Assembly: GCA_028023455.1 (NCBI GenBank)
Contig: JAQFVV010006199.1
Span: 7,202,972-7,266,971 of the forward strand
Length of the DNA: 64,000 bases
Direction of reading: 5' to 3'
DNA from: Epiperipatus broadwayi
Lineage: Eukaryota > Onychophora > Udeonychophora > Euonychophora > Peripatidae
The notes beneath the pieces are model-generated. The model saw only the letters and a list, made by a program, of their open reading frames with translations, ran no database searches and was not told the origin of the DNA. Below, piece after piece: positions 1 to 12,989 of the stretch. Each line of letters begins with the position of its first letter. Positions within the stretch are counted from its first letter, which is position 1. The position numbers and the translations under genes were made by a program.

Positions 1-1348
1 AAGTAACTTGTACTGATTATCGTAGAAAAAGGTTTTTTATATCTAGTATAGAAAAAGGTTTACAAATATTTAATAAAATAAATTTTCTTGTCACAAATGT
101 TAATAAATTAATTACATCATCAAGACAATACAGACTCATCCATTATACATATATGGTTTCTTTATCAACTTATTAACTTTGCTACATTTTTAAAATTATA
201 TATTCATATTCCATAGTATCTACTGTTGTTTATGTTTTATGAAATAACAAAAATTAAGCTTTTAATTTCTAATAATCTTTCTAGATATAAAATTAATAAT
301 TGTAAAGCTTCCTAAAAAATTTTAATACACTTTCCCTCAATTTTTCATACAAAACATTTTTTCTCCATTTTGACAGTTGTTAATAACTTTATGTTATGAG
401 TATGTTTTGATACTGTATATTACTAAATATATGTGCATCTTATGTATCTAATTTGATTCTTAAACCTGGTGGTTTTGCTTAACTAAATTATATACTGTAT
501 ATGACTTGTAAACATGTTTTTGCTATATATATGATTAGTTTTATAAAATAATAATACTATTTTCAAGATATACAAACTTTCTAGTTTGTCTACTTCAATT
601 CAATCAATTGGGATTCTTTTTTATTCATTTTTTTTTACTACAGACTAATATTTTTGCTTTAGCCAGATTTATATATCTATATTTTTGTTTCCATATTTAT
701 TATTTTTAATGTTGGTTTCAATATGTATATAACTTCTTTAACAATTATTAGTGATGTTGATTTCCATCTCTATTTACTTTCTTTAATGATTATTATATCA
801 TCTACACATTATAAATTATTTATTATCATTGCATGCATTGATTTTTCTTACATTTTTCTTTGATTTCTTTCAGATGTGTGCTGAATATGCTTGGTCAAAT
901 ATGGACTTCATTATTACGTGTCTTTTTCATTTCAAACTATCTCTTATTTCTCCCAACATTTTTTTTGACTGGTTTAGAATTATTATAGATATATATTTTT
1001 TAAAGTTATTTAGTTAATTCATTTCTTATAATTATTATATTGCCCAAGTGATCTTTTAGTCAAGGTTAATGAAATCTTTATTGAAAATCAATAAAACATA
1101 GATATCCTTCTTTTTTCTTTTCAGCTTCTCTACAACAAGCAATGTAATAATATAATTATATAGTGATTTTGCTTTTTCTAAATCCAAATTCCTCATCCAC
1201 CAAATCTTCTTTCTAGGCCTTCATATTTTCATTCAAGATGTTTATAAAAACAGCAATGATTCTGACTATTTCTTTTTGGTTGGAAGTACTATCAATGATT
1301 TTGTCCATTTCCATGTAACTTTTTTGGAAATAACATTATTTATATCTG
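1..1348. other. AT-rich spacer, nothing recognised
   Basis: The stretch is AT-rich with many T-runs and short TA stretches. Its open frames are short, phenylalanine/isoleucine-rich and without domain signal. I see no gene, RNA or clear repeat here. Confidence 0.6.
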
Positions 1349-1450
1349 TTATGGTTCAACTTGCCTTCAATTAATGGACTTGTCCAGATTAGAATGTTAT
1401 TTTGATCAGATTCAGCATTCAAGGACCAATAGATCTATATGTATAGTGAA
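1349..1450 (+). repeat. LTR-like dispersed repeat, partial copy
   Basis: The block opens with TTATGGTTCAA, follows with a run resembling CCTTCAATTAATGGACT, then GATCAGATTCAGCA and ACCAATAGAT. The same order of words occurs at 6671-6800, directly after the gypsy pol remnant. I read it as a solo or truncated LTR-like copy. That it is an LTR is inferred from the position of the 6.67 kb copy; only the similarity is seen. Confidence 0.45.
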
Positions 1451-4240
1451 GCAGTCAATCTTAACTTAAGATTGAGCTTCATGTTTTCATCTACTAACCT
1501 CTGTTCAAACCCTTTATCCCACCCCACTTCTTTAGTCGTGCATATATATTTCTGAGAAGTGCAGTTAAAGTTAAAAATTATAAATTTTAACTTTTCATTA
1601 TTTTTTTATTATTAATTTTTTTTTATTAAATTAAAGTATTACAAGAGCAAACATACTAACAAAATATTAGTTTTATAAATATTTTATTATACATCATTTT
1701 TAAAGCTTTGTCTTTTTAAATTATTTCTTTTTATCAAACTATATTTTGTGAAATCCAAGATGGAAGATGCAACCATTAATTGTCCAAAAATAATTAAAGG
1801 GGTGGAAATATAATACTGTTTTAGTCTGGGGAAGGAATTTTTAATTAAAGTTTTACTGAAAATAAAATTGGGGAATAGGATTAATAGATTTTACTTTTGT
1901 ATAAACATTTTTGTCAAATCTATTTCCAATCTAAAAATAGATTTGAATATATTTTGGAATATTATTACAATTGCATCTTCAAGAATAATAGACACAGAAA
2001 TACAAGATTTTGTTAGATCAGAGATTAGATTTTGTGCTAGAAATAAGAAATTAAAAGCATTCCACAAATACCTGAGCAGGGTATAAAATGGGCTGATTTT
2101 AAAACACTGAGGTTAGCTACTATTGAGAGAACTGTGCTGATATAATGCCCGCTGGTTTGAAATTTAAGAATGATTGAGTAGAAAGCCCAATACCTTCCCA
2201 ATCCTTGGGGGGAGGGTCATCTGCCATACTATCATGCTCCCATAGAATGAAGTAAAAGTCCAACCTAAGAACTTTAGAATGCTGAATAGAAACTTGCTAT
2301 TACCTAAGAACTCACATAGATCCCTAGCTGCTGTGATGATCCGACTTTTTAAAATGGACTCTTAAGAAATTGTATAAGGTAATTAATTATCTTCATACCA
2401 CCTGAAAGTAAATCTAGCCTAATTAATCTCATCAAAATTTCTTTCATGACTGATTTAAATTTGTATCCTTCTAATATGTAAATTGCTCTCAAATAATTTT
2501 GATAATTCTCTCTCATATGCTCTAACTTTCTTTAACTTTGGTGAGGTCATTTATTTATATGTATTTATTATTTGATTTTATATGTCTATTTTGTTATTAT
2601 TAATATGCCAATCTCAAGCAACCTGACAAGCTGAATTTCTAAATCTTTTCTTTCCTCTTTTTTTAATTAAATCTCCATGAATTAAGGTTATTAATGTCCC
2701 CTCAAAATATAATGTATGATTAATTAATATGCTCATCAGATTGTTTTGACCTTGAATCAATATTTTATGTTGGTTTTTATTATAAAAATTGTTATTTGTT
2801 TAAATCCATTGCTCAAGCTAATTAACGTTTTGAAATCTTTTAAAATGTTATTTATTTAAATTCTGAAAAGGTGACCTATTAGTTGTTTTCTATACAACTG
2901 CTAATTTTCTTTATTTTTCATACTCTTTAGAATATCAAATGCTTAAATATTCTAGTTATTATTAAAATCCATGAAGGTGGGATTGAATTTTATTAAATAG
3001 CAAAAAAGGAGGGGATCAAATCTTAACGTATATTTTATTAAATGAAATCTTCCTTATATATATATATATCATAGTGGCAAAGCATATTATTTGTCTAAAT
3101 TATGGCATGTAACAGGGGGCATTTATTATTAAAGCAGTTAATCTTATTCAATGTCATTAATGACATTTATCCATACTGTGTTAGTGTCATTTGACTCATC
3201 TTTATGAACTTATATACATGCTTCTAATCTGGGGGTTGCAACATGATCGAACCCATGGATTCTTCTTCATGTTCTGTCTTGCAGAAAGTTGAGCTTCCCT
3301 GGACCCCCTTTTTCATATAAAAGCCTAACCACTTTTCTCTAAGCACTGCTCTAAGAAGGGGGTATTAGATTTCATTTTCATCCAGAAGCATGACTTTTTC
3401 CTCTTACTTCTTTGCCATTGTTAGTACTGCCACTTCTTTGTATTATTATTTCTTTTGCTTCATATCCCAGTTTTGATGTTGTAATATTAAAATTGTGCTC
3501 TGCTCAAAAATATATATATAAAATGCTGAATATTACCAATTTTATTAATTAATAATGTTATTTCGTTCTTATTATACAATCCCACTGTCGTAATCTATTA
3601 TTTCTGTATATAAGAGTATATGCCTTAGGGAAAAATCAAGTGTTCGGTCTTTTAAATGTTAATTAAAATAATTTTCAATAAATATTTGGGCATATCATCA
3701 AATATAATTTTTCCAATGTATTTTATTTATTTTCATGACTGCAATGGTGTGAAAATAGTTTTTCCTTATATATGTAATGAATCTCGGAACACTCCCTAAA
3801 ATTATATGTTAGTCACCATCTTTTTAATAATTGATTGGTATCTTAATACCATACCCACCAAAGATGTGTGTTAACATATATATACTATTTAGTTGATAAG
3901 AGCATATGAGAACCCTTAGCGTGAATCCCAATATGTAATTATCTATTGTTTTATAGACTGCTCATTCACGCACACATTAATTAATATATATAATTAATTC
4001 ATTATATTAAACAATTTTTTATTGTCTAACTTATTTGAGATGTTTGAATTCCTTTTTCTCCACTTCCACACATACAACCATGTGTATGCATATTGTAGTT
4101 AAGTTATAATGTAGTTAATATTATGTCTCATTGTCTTCTCCGCTCTGCTAGTGGGCCGGACTTAAGAATAACTTTTTGTGTGCCATCATTACATGTTATT
4201 TATTTGGTGTTTGATCTGTGACTTAGGGAATGGGTCCGAA
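1451..4240. other. AT-rich spacer with one less AT-biased patch
   Basis: Mostly AT-rich spacer with no convincing coding region. The patch 2130-2350 is less AT-biased than its surroundings (it includes a G run at 2203-2213), and 3230-3400 is also richer in C and G. These may be worn transposon pieces, but no family could be recognised in either. Confidence 0.45.
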
Positions 4241-4249
4241 TCCAGGTTG

Positions 4250-4440
4250 GTCCCTGACCTAAATCTCAGGCTTGACTGGGTTTGAAATACATTTTGTGAG
4301 TTCCAGTTCATGTTAGATGGATCAACATGTTTTGACCAGTACAATAGAAAAAATACAGCCAATAGCAGAAACAGATCAGTAGATAAAGTTGCTCAATGAA
4401 TCCAATTGCTCACATTAAAAAAAAGGATCTGGCTATAAAT
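4250..4440 (+). repeat. Possible 5' LTR remnant of the gypsy relic
   Basis: Part of this block (about 4330-4435) resembles 6750-6860: both contain a word like GACCA, then ATAGCC or ACAGCC, GAAAC, AGATTAAG or AGATAAAG, TGCTC, and CCAATTGCTC or TTAATTGCTC, then a purine run. The two blocks flank the gypsy coding relic at about the right positions to be degenerate LTRs. Similarity is partial and the ends could not be fixed. Confidence 0.35.
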
Positions 4441-5289
4441 TGATACTTCCATTTGAAGGTAAAATCAGATAACAACTGATAGTATGCTGGTTGCATCATA
4501 TTTTTTTGAAAGCTTTATGGCACCTTCATGATCAAATCAGAAGCTGCCAGAGACTAAGCCTGTCATGAAGCAAGCAGCCATTGTAATCTAGAAGTATCAC
4601 ATGAGCCAAGATGCCATGGTATAGCTGAAAGTGTTAGGCATACTTAGAAAATATGTGAAATCCCTTACTTAAATAGTTGAATGACAACTAGATAATATAT
4701 CTAGTCAACAATATCAGGCAAATGGTATGTCACATGTTTATGTATACATATATATATATATGAGTTCTTAATAAAAATATTTGATTATATATATTGTATA
4801 TAAGTTCTTATTAAAACTATTTAATCATATTGTTTAGGCTTGTGTTTATTATGATTGAATATGAATACAACTAATTTGATGCAGTCATGATAGGTTTGTT
4901 TAGCTTTTTATCATTAATTTTTTAAAAAAATTATCTGCCAACATTATAAGCACATCAATAAAAGAAGAAGGAGGAGGAGGAGGACTGAATGCCAATATTT
5001 GCTTGTTTTCAGTAAAGAAAAGTGGGGGAAATTTTTTTTCCCTCCATAGCTGGGAAAAAACAATATGGCTAAAATTGGTAAGTTAAAAAAAATGTGATTC
5101 AGACTATCCAGAAAATTACCAAGTATATGGATTGAGTGCTCTCCTAATTGCAAGTGAATCAGATTAAAAAGTCTGAATTAAAATTAGTGACATTTGTAAT
5201 AATTTGTAGTGTGCAGACACATGAAATCTTGCATTCACAAGTGACACTGTTGCTTTCAGCTGAGCTTGATTTTGACAAAGAATTATCTC

Positions 5290-6645
5290 TACTGTGACCA
5301 TTTTTCACCCCAAAACTCTAGCGATAATGCAGAAATATCCATTTCAGTCTCTGTATTCAAGGCAAGGGGAAGAAAGAGAGAATTTTACCTGAAAATTTCA
5401 GGGATCTGTCATTGAGCTGTAATTTTAGATATTTATTAAATGAAGTGCTAAGAGAGTGGAATGCATAGTTACAAATTTAGAATAAAATTGTTAATGGATC
5501 CATATATTACTTTTGAGTCTGCAGTCATGCAAGCAACTGTAGTTGAATCTATGGTGATTCAGATTGCCCATTAAACAAAAGTAGCTCCAGCATTAAAACT
5601 TTGGTTTGGAAAGCTAGATTGTCTAAAGAGTTTCCTGATCAGACTGACCTTAAAATATATATTACTGATAATAATGCTGTGAGTTTATTACAAATATAAT
5701 AAATCCAGGACACACACATTTTGCATGTCCATTCAGAAATATAGTTTGCAATTTTTGTAAATGAGTTGGACATACAGAAGCTACTTGTTTTAAGAAAAAA
5801 CTACAAAACTACAAAAAAGAAAAAAAAAGGGAAATGAGTGAAATAAAACCATTGAAAGTTAATATGAATAATGTTAAAGGCATGGCATATCAATTTCAAT
5901 GAAATTGGATTTTGAATCTGGAATAATCATTGTGTTAAAAGAGACACGTATCATCATTAATATAAAAAAATAGAAATAAACAACTGAAATGTAGTAGTAA
6001 AATAGTTATCAGTATTCAAGACAATCAAATACCATTCTTGGGTCAAACAAAAAATTAAAATTACTATGCCTAGTAACACTATTCATTTTCCTTTTGTTGT
6101 GTCATGTGATAAGCACAGCAATTTATTAGGCTGTGGCTGTTTCAATCACTTTGACTACATAGTAATTAAAATAGATCAGCAATTGAATCAAAAAGAGTCT
6201 ACCCAGATGCGTTTGACACAAACTGGATCTGAATTCCATGACAAACAATAAGCCTAATCAGCATTGACCTATAAATAAAATGCAAATAGGCACTTAAGTC
6301 CTATGTTGTACAATTGACAAAATTACTCAATGGGATTGCAGATAGTAATTGTTCAAACAGCAGATGAATAGCAACACAATAGGCACAGAAGCCATTTAAG
6401 ATTAAACCATGTGTCATCAGCTACAAATGAAAAGTCTATCTGATTCAAAGACACCCACATCAGTTGATGAAGAGGATCTGCTGCTGACGACTCCAGAACC
6501 CATTATTCTAAAGATACTATCTCTATGGTTAAAGAAACCACACTTACTGATAAAGGCTATCAAATCTAACAATAATACATCTGAAGAAGCCATAAAGTGA
6601 CAAAGACATCCCCAAATGTATCTCAGTGACTATATTCTCCAGAGT
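5290..6645 (+). pseudogene. Ty3/gypsy-type retrotransposon gag-pol relic lacking RT and integrase
   Basis: Across shifting plus frames I can follow parts of a gypsy polyprotein. Around 5310-5580 a gag-like stretch ends in a segment resembling the LTFESA..A..VE region. At 5747-5788 there is a CCHC zinc knuckle, C-x2-C-x4-H-x4-C, with an in-frame stop replacing the residue after Lys. About 6020-6180 has a protease-like segment followed by an NLLG motif (about 6117-6130), the usual linker before RT. At 6409-6643 lies the acidic/serine-rich pol tail ending in a PQMYLSDY-like terminus. Everything between, meaning RT, RNase H and integrase, is missing, so this is an internally deleted, frameshifted copy. 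The family assignment is from motif order; the subfamily is unknown. It cannot encode a working element. Confidence 0.7.
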
Positions 6646-6670
6646 TAATTATAGCCAGGGATAGGGGTGG

Positions 6671-6865
6671 TTATGGTTCAAATTACCTTCAAGTAATTGG
6701 ACTCCTCCAGTTTACAATCTTGATCAGATTCAGCAATCATCACTACAGACCAATGGATATATGTGTAGATAAAATATAGCCCATGCTAGAAACATGCAAA
6801 TAGATTAAGATGCTCGGTGAATTTAATTGCTCCCATCAAGAAAGGGGATAATCATATATTTAGTT
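6671..6865 (+). repeat. LTR-like repeat at the 3' side of the gypsy relic
   Basis: It starts right after a purine-rich AGGGATAGGGGTGG tract that follows the pol stop, as expected for a polypurine tract and 3' LTR. The first 100 bp match 1349-1450 and the later part resembles 4330-4435. The end is not determined. Confidence 0.45.
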
Positions 6866-6869
6866 GCCA

Positions 6870-7925
6870 AGGAGATCGTGAGATTTTCGAGCACTCAACA
6901 GACCCATTCAATTGTTTGGTAATGAGAATTGTTTTTTTTTATTTAGATTACGTAGTCCAGAAAGAACTTTAGCATTGAGGCCTACCATTTTACCAATGCC
7001 CTAAGTTGTAGGATTATGATATTATTATAAAACATTATTTACAATAATATATATACATTTTAAATCTAACATTCAATACATATTTTCTTTTCCTATTTTT
7101 TTTTTTTAAAAACAAGTTTATAAAAAAAGAAGAAAATATTTGTCATATTTTGAGATTTTTGCTGCTAGGAAAAATATTTGAGATGTAAAATTTATAAAAT
7201 TGTTAAATATATATAATCTTGTTTACTTCCTTTCCAGTTAATATTTAAAAAGATTGTTTATTGTATAATGATAATAATATGAAAAAAATATAATACATTA
7301 TACTTTAGAAATTCATTTTTTGTTTTTTGTTTACTTTTCTCTTCAGTTCGGAGTTTTATTTTTTCTGAAAACAAATGAGTGTATTCATTGTGGAGTGTCA
7401 CATTTACATCATAAAAAAAATTGAGAACGTACGGAAATATTTTTAAACATCCAAAAATAAAACTATAAATAACATTAAAAAAAAAAAAAGTTTTAAGAAA
7501 AAACAATATTTTCAAATAAAGATCTAACAAAATCTTTAATACTAAATTCTTTAATTTCATTTTTGCCAACCTATAAAATTGTAATTTTAAAGAAAGTATT
7601 GTTATCTTGGAGTAAAAACCTAATCTAATGTTTTACTATTAAAGTTCAATGAATTCTATTACACATCCTGCTTGGCATCGTATGACATACTAATGCTGAA
7701 ACGAGCTGTTCGGTTAAGTTGTTTAAAGTGTTATAAAAGTTGCTTGCAAATTAGCTAAATTATAGTCTTCACTAATTGTGCATATACCAGCTATACTCGG
7801 GGTCGGCATCAGACTAATTTGTACCATATAAAAGCTACTAGTACCAACCCCCATACATACATACACACACAGTTATAAAAGTCAACATAGAGAACAAAAA
7901 AAAAAGACCGAAATTGTATAAAACT
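6870..7925. other. AT-rich spacer, nothing recognised
   Basis: The stretch contains long A and T homopolymers, such as T runs near 7097 and A runs near 7477. The minus open frame at 7258-7569 is low-complexity Lys/Phe/Leu and is not supported as a gene. A short (CATA)n tract lies at 7853-7867. Confidence 0.5.
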
Positions 7926-7944
7926 ATGTACCCCTCAATGAACT

Positions 7945-8062
7945 ACGCATCCTAGGCAGCTGCCTAGTTCGTCTAATAACAGTAGAGAGACTATGGCCAT
8001 TCTCATAGCTTATATTTTTTGCCTAATAACAGTAGAGAGTCATTCTCATAGCTTATATTTAA
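7945..8062 (+). repeat. Short tandem duplication with a palindromic start
   Basis: A unit beginning CTAATAACAGTAGAGAG and ending CATTCTCATAGCTTATATTT occurs twice (about 7973-8020 and 8023-8061). Just upstream is the 16-bp perfect palindrome CTAGGCAGCTGCCTAG. This may be a worn DNA-transposon end, but no coding part is present. Confidence 0.55.
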
Positions 8063-9477
8063 ATCCAGGCTGATTAAATTTTTATAAATTCAAACATGTT
8101 TTAAGTGCATGATTAGCCAAACAATTATTGGTAAATACATAAACCTCAAATTATGTTAATCTAATGTACAAGTGTCAATGTTCCTGTGTTCAGGTATTTG
8201 ACATCATCCATTTTAGATAAATACCTTAAAGATACTAATCATTTACTTACTTTTTCCATATTTCTTTATTCATATGTTTCAAGAATGTGCTGCAGAATGG
8301 AAATTTTTAATATATATATAAATGGATAGATAAATGATAATATTCTTATTGTCTGGGAATTTATAATTCTTTGAGTAATGTTTTTTTTTTTTTTTTGTAA
8401 GGCCATTGGAGAGCCTTTGCCTTGCCTTGAGTTATAACTGTAAAAAATGAATTGATAGCTGTAAACATAAATAACAATTATTGTTAAAGTAATAAAATAG
8501 ACAAGTATTTTTTGGAAGTGCTTGTTAAAAGTGCAATGTTAATAGAATCATATATAATGCTATGTGTATTTTTAAATGTTATAGATTTAAACATTAGAAA
8601 TAAGTGCTATAGAAAATCCAGACTAATGGTAATTGAAGGGATTATAAAGAAAAAAATTTTGAGAGAAAATTTTTAAAGATATTTAAAAAAACATTTCTTA
8701 ACAATGTAAGTTTATATCTTATTTCAGCTATATCTTAAATAATCTAACCATTCTGAAAGTAAATTTATTATTTTGTGAGACATATAAAATTAAATAATTG
8801 TTTGAGCATTTATGTTGATTATGAACTAGCATTAATTTTCACATTATGTTGTATATTACTTATGGCTATTGCTTATTCTACTTATTTTTATTAAAAAAAT
8901 TAATGTACATATATTCACTATACATTAGCAGTACAATAAATATATATAAAAAGCAAAAATAAATGTAGTACTATCATTGTTGCACTAAATTAATAGCAAA
9001 CCATAAAAGAATAAATTAATACACCCATCTAAAATTTATTCATAGACATTAAAATTGGAATTTTATTTAATTTTCATATTATAAAATATTATTACCATTA
9101 TTATTATTTTGATTATTTACAAACTATTTGAAAATAAAAACCTCTTAGTTTATGTTGTTTAAAAATTAATAAAGGTTTAAAATTTGATCTCAGATCATAG
9201 GTTGCTAAGTCAGTTCAAGATGATTTTTTAACATCTATAACAACTTCGAATTTCAATAGGATCACATAATTACTGAAAGTCCACCAGGATATAATTATAT
9301 TTTGACCTAATGTTTTTGCTATGATCTTGCATGATAATGACTACATAATTGCAATACAATATGGTTTTCATTGTTAGAAGACAAAGTTGTCATGTTATTT
9401 CATGCATTGAACACAGTTTATTTTTATCACATCTATTTTTAAACAAATGATTACAGATACTGATAAGCTAGCCTATA
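8063..9477. other. AT-rich spacer, nothing recognised
   Basis: AT-rich sequence with homopolymer runs, including a T run at 8380-8396. No coding region, RNA gene or repeat was recognised. Confidence 0.5.
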
Positions 9478-9690
9478 CTTGTCTATTAGTCCTTCTGTCA
9501 ATGTGTACATTCATCCATCTCTCTATAACTATCTCTATATGCTTGACCACTCACTCATTTACCTAGCCATTTTTCTTCCTAACCATCTCATCTATTTATC
9601 TACTAACCCAGCTTTATTTATCTATCTAGTTATCCATCAATCTATTTATTTAACTACCTATTTACTTGTATTTATATATTGTAATATTGT
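9478..9690 (+). repeat. Degenerate ATCT/ATTT tetranucleotide microsatellite
   Basis: Interrupted CTAT, ATCT and ATTT words fill this stretch, and the open frame through it only reflects the repeat. A perfect 19-bp tandem (about AGATTTATTTAATAGATTT) follows at 9731-9768. Confidence 0.65.
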
Positions 9691-10424
9691 AGACACTAGC
9701 CATGTCAATATTACAAGCTTCTTAAGTTTAAATTTAGATTTATTTAATAGATTTAGATTTATTTAATAGGGAAATAACATTTAATTTTCTATATGTTTTA
9801 TTTTAATAATAACAGATAGTCTATTTAATTTAATGTTTTTTTCTTACAACTGAAGATTCTAGACAATTTTCTTTAAATAATTCTCAAACATTATTTTTTT
9901 ATAATGATAGGTGATACAAATTATAAATAGGTGTAAAAGGGAAAGAAAATTGATCTCTTCAATAATTTAAAACTATTTACCAGTTTTGATTTTGAAAAGT
10001 TTATTGAAACTTTTGAAAGAAAATAAGAGAGATGAAGTTTTACATTTAATAGTATTTTTAAAAATAAAAAGAGAAAAATATGATTATAACATTTTATTAA
10101 AATATTATTTTAATTAGAGTTTTCTTTATTTTCTCTTTATATCTCTCCAAAAGAAATGATAAAGTTTATAAAATCAGTCTGATTAATCTGATTATTTTGT
10201 TTTCTTTTGGTAAGAAAATTTGTTAATTAAAAAAGGAATGTAAAAAAAATTATGATTCTAATTTAGGTTTGTGACTTGTGTTTCAATGTCAATGTTGAAG
10301 GAGGGAAATAACTGAACCATTGCATTTATAAAAATTGACCTAATTGGTTATTACTAATTGTGTCATGTTGGAGATTTGAGGCAGGATTGTTCCAAAATTA
10401 AGAGGGAACTAAATAAGTGAGAAG

Positions 10425-10600
10425 ACCTATGTCTGTTAATAAGAAGGGAATCTTGAACCAGCTGTTGAAGAACATAGTAGGAGAAAATTCTTGATTCAGC
10501 TGCTGAAAAAGACAGTAGGAGAAAAGAAGTTCCTCTTCCAGATGCTAATAAAGTAAGAAGCAAAAGTTTTATTTAGGCTGTTGAAGTTTTAATCAAGCTG
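10425..10600 (+). repeat. Minisatellite-like repeat of about 42 bp
   Basis: Three to four diverged units follow one another. Each has a core like TTGAACCAGCTGTTGAAGA or TTGATTCAGCTGCTGAAAA followed by a GTAGGAGAAAA-like end; later units are worn (TTCCAGATGCTAATAAAG, then ATTTAGGCTGTTGAAG). The period is close to a multiple of three, so both strands stay open for about 60 codons, but no family is recognisable. Confidence 0.5.
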
Positions 10601-10609
10601 TTAGCATAC

Positions 10610-12985
10610 TATGAGTTTAATTATAAAAACAGTTTCTACAATGAAAACCATGTTCTAAATTCAGATAAAAGCTAATGTCATCTTCCTCTATGCAATCTGC
10701 TTCACTGAAATAAAATGTAAAGAAAAAGAAAAATGCCTCAAAGGTAATCTGCAATCTTGTCTTCAACAAAAAGCATGATTTTATATGTGTTATTCTCATC
10801 TGGAAAATTTTATCAGAAGCAAAATGGATACATTTTTTTGCTGTTTGTTAATGTGGAAATGCATATAAAAATATGGCAAATTACTCATGTAAATTACAAA
10901 GAGGCCTTTAAGAAGAAAACTTACCTAGAAAAAACTGAAAGTTATAACTAAAAAAAAGGACTCCAAATAAGAATAAATGCATGGTTAACAAAGGATTTTT
11001 TAAAAGTAATAATTTTATAAAAGCAAGAATTAATAATTTTTAATAATTTCAGTAATTTAATATTTTCTTGTAAAACATGTTTATTTTAATCCATTTAATT
11101 TTTCTCTTCAAAATTATGAAAGTTTTTTGGAAAATTTAATTTTGTGAAATTTAAAATTTTATTTTGAAACATGTTTTTATTTTCATTCATTTATTTTCCC
11201 CTCCAAAATTCAACAAAGGATTAGTTAACTAAATTAAAGATTGTTATCACTCATGTTAAAAATGGTTTTTCCAACTTTTAGTTCATTTAAAGAAATAACT
11301 TAATTAAAGTTAATTATTTACATAAATAGAAATCAACTGATTAGTATAATTTCTATGAAACTATATATTTTTTGATAAAATGGAATACTTAAAATTTCAT
11401 ACTATTGAGCCATTTTATTATTTATTGACAATCAGTTATTAAATAATTGTTTTAAAAATAATTTTTTTAGTCATAATGGCTTATTCGTCCAGCTATCTGT
11501 TACATGAATTGGCAGTGTGTGGAACTTTATTTCAATACAGTTTAGAGTTTAGGGACATTAAAATTATGCCAGTAAAACTAATTATAGCAGATTAAACCTA
11601 TAAATGATTTAAAATTTATAATAAGCTGTCATATTTATTTATTGCTAACAGTAATAGTTTATAGAGTTCTTGCTTCATGAGCTAGATTAAAGCAGAGTAG
11701 TTACTTATAGAGATTAGTATTTTGAACATCTAGATGAAAATTCTAAATGGCACAAAGATATATCCTTAAAGTCCATGAACTACATTTTTATTATTAGAAA
11801 TTAAGTTTTAGTAGGCCAGTGTATTAATGGTAATATATGGACAGAGCATTAATGATGATCAGTATGTTTCTGTATCTCAGCATTATATTTTATTGCAATA
11901 TTCTGATGGTTTAGTGCATCCAAATTATTGTTTATATAATCTGACCTGAGTTTGGCAGTGGCTAGATAAGATAACCTATATATAATATACCTATCTAGTC
12001 ACAAGGCTGATTGTTGATTTTTTGATTCTTGACTGTTCTTTGGTTTTTGTAGATTTATAATGCTGATGATTAATGATTATTTTTGTTGAATGCTGTGTAG
12101 ACTTATAATTAGTCGTATTCTTTGTTAATCTCTCATGTTCATTCCTTTTGTTTATATTTAATTTGATTACTTATTTTATGGATGGATGGGTTTCTCATTA
12201 TCCCATCTTACCCTAATCTGAACCATTATGATATATATGTATGTATTGAGTTTTTTATATGCCCTATGTGTAATTTCATTTCATAGTTTCTGTACTTACT
12301 CAAAGATTTAAAAACAATCTTGCTACATATTCAAATAATATTTTGCCAATGATAAAATCTGTCTCATCAAAATGATCTGCTTTATCAAGTATTATAATAT
12401 TTGTGAAACAACTATCTGTACAGCTGTAAATCATAAAATTTTGCTGAGAATAAATTAAAATTATTGATATAAATACATCAAAAAATAAATTTCTCATATA
12501 AGAAACATTATAATATTATGCAGTTGATGGAATTTTTATGAGAAATGAAAGAGAAAGTATGAGCATATTTACTGTAAAATATATTTATTGGAACATGCCT
12601 TTAAGGTTTAGAATCTTCCACTCTACCATTATTATATAATTACAAAAAGTTGCATTATAAATTTGCAAATAATAAAAAATTATGTTTAATACAAATAACT
12701 GAAAAATATCTGTTACATGAGTTTAAACATTTTTGTCAAATTCCAAGATACAATTTAAGTCAGAATTTCATTAATAGAACAGAATGGCTTAATTTATTAT
12801 TAGAATATGTGGTTCAAAAAAATATTTTAATATGTTATCAAATAATTAATAAGTTCCTCTGGAATGAATAATCCTTGGGGGCATAATTTGTTTATAATCT
12901 TGAATGTGTATTATTTTCCGTAATACCTACTTCAGCTATGAGCATAGAAATTCAATAAGATAGCAATGTATTTGGCTTGGATTTC
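10610..12985. other. AT-rich spacer, no supported gene
   Basis: There are several short open frames. The minus frame at 12300-12497 has an aliphatic run followed by Asp-Lys-Ala-Asp that superficially recalls a Walker B strand, and the plus frame 12650-12871 is a plain 73-codon frame. Neither has enough signal for a call. Confidence 0.4.
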
Positions 12986-12989
12986 TAGC

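Noticed and set aside
2130-2350. Less AT-rich patch that briefly suggested a BEL/Pao-like YLP-H motif
   Set aside because: The resemblance did not continue in any frame.
7258-7569. 103-codon minus frame
   Set aside because: Low-complexity Lys/Leu/Phe with homopolymers; no domain.
7780-7867. CGGGGTCGGCATC..CCAACCCCC patch recalling cephalopod-type repeats
   Set aside because: The similarity was only a general impression from memory, with no box motifs or second copy in the window.
12300-12497. Minus frame with an aliphatic strand and Asp-Lys-Ala-Asp, recalling an AAA/torsin Walker B
   Set aside because: No Walker A, sensor or other motif is visible nearby, and a single short resemblance is not enough.
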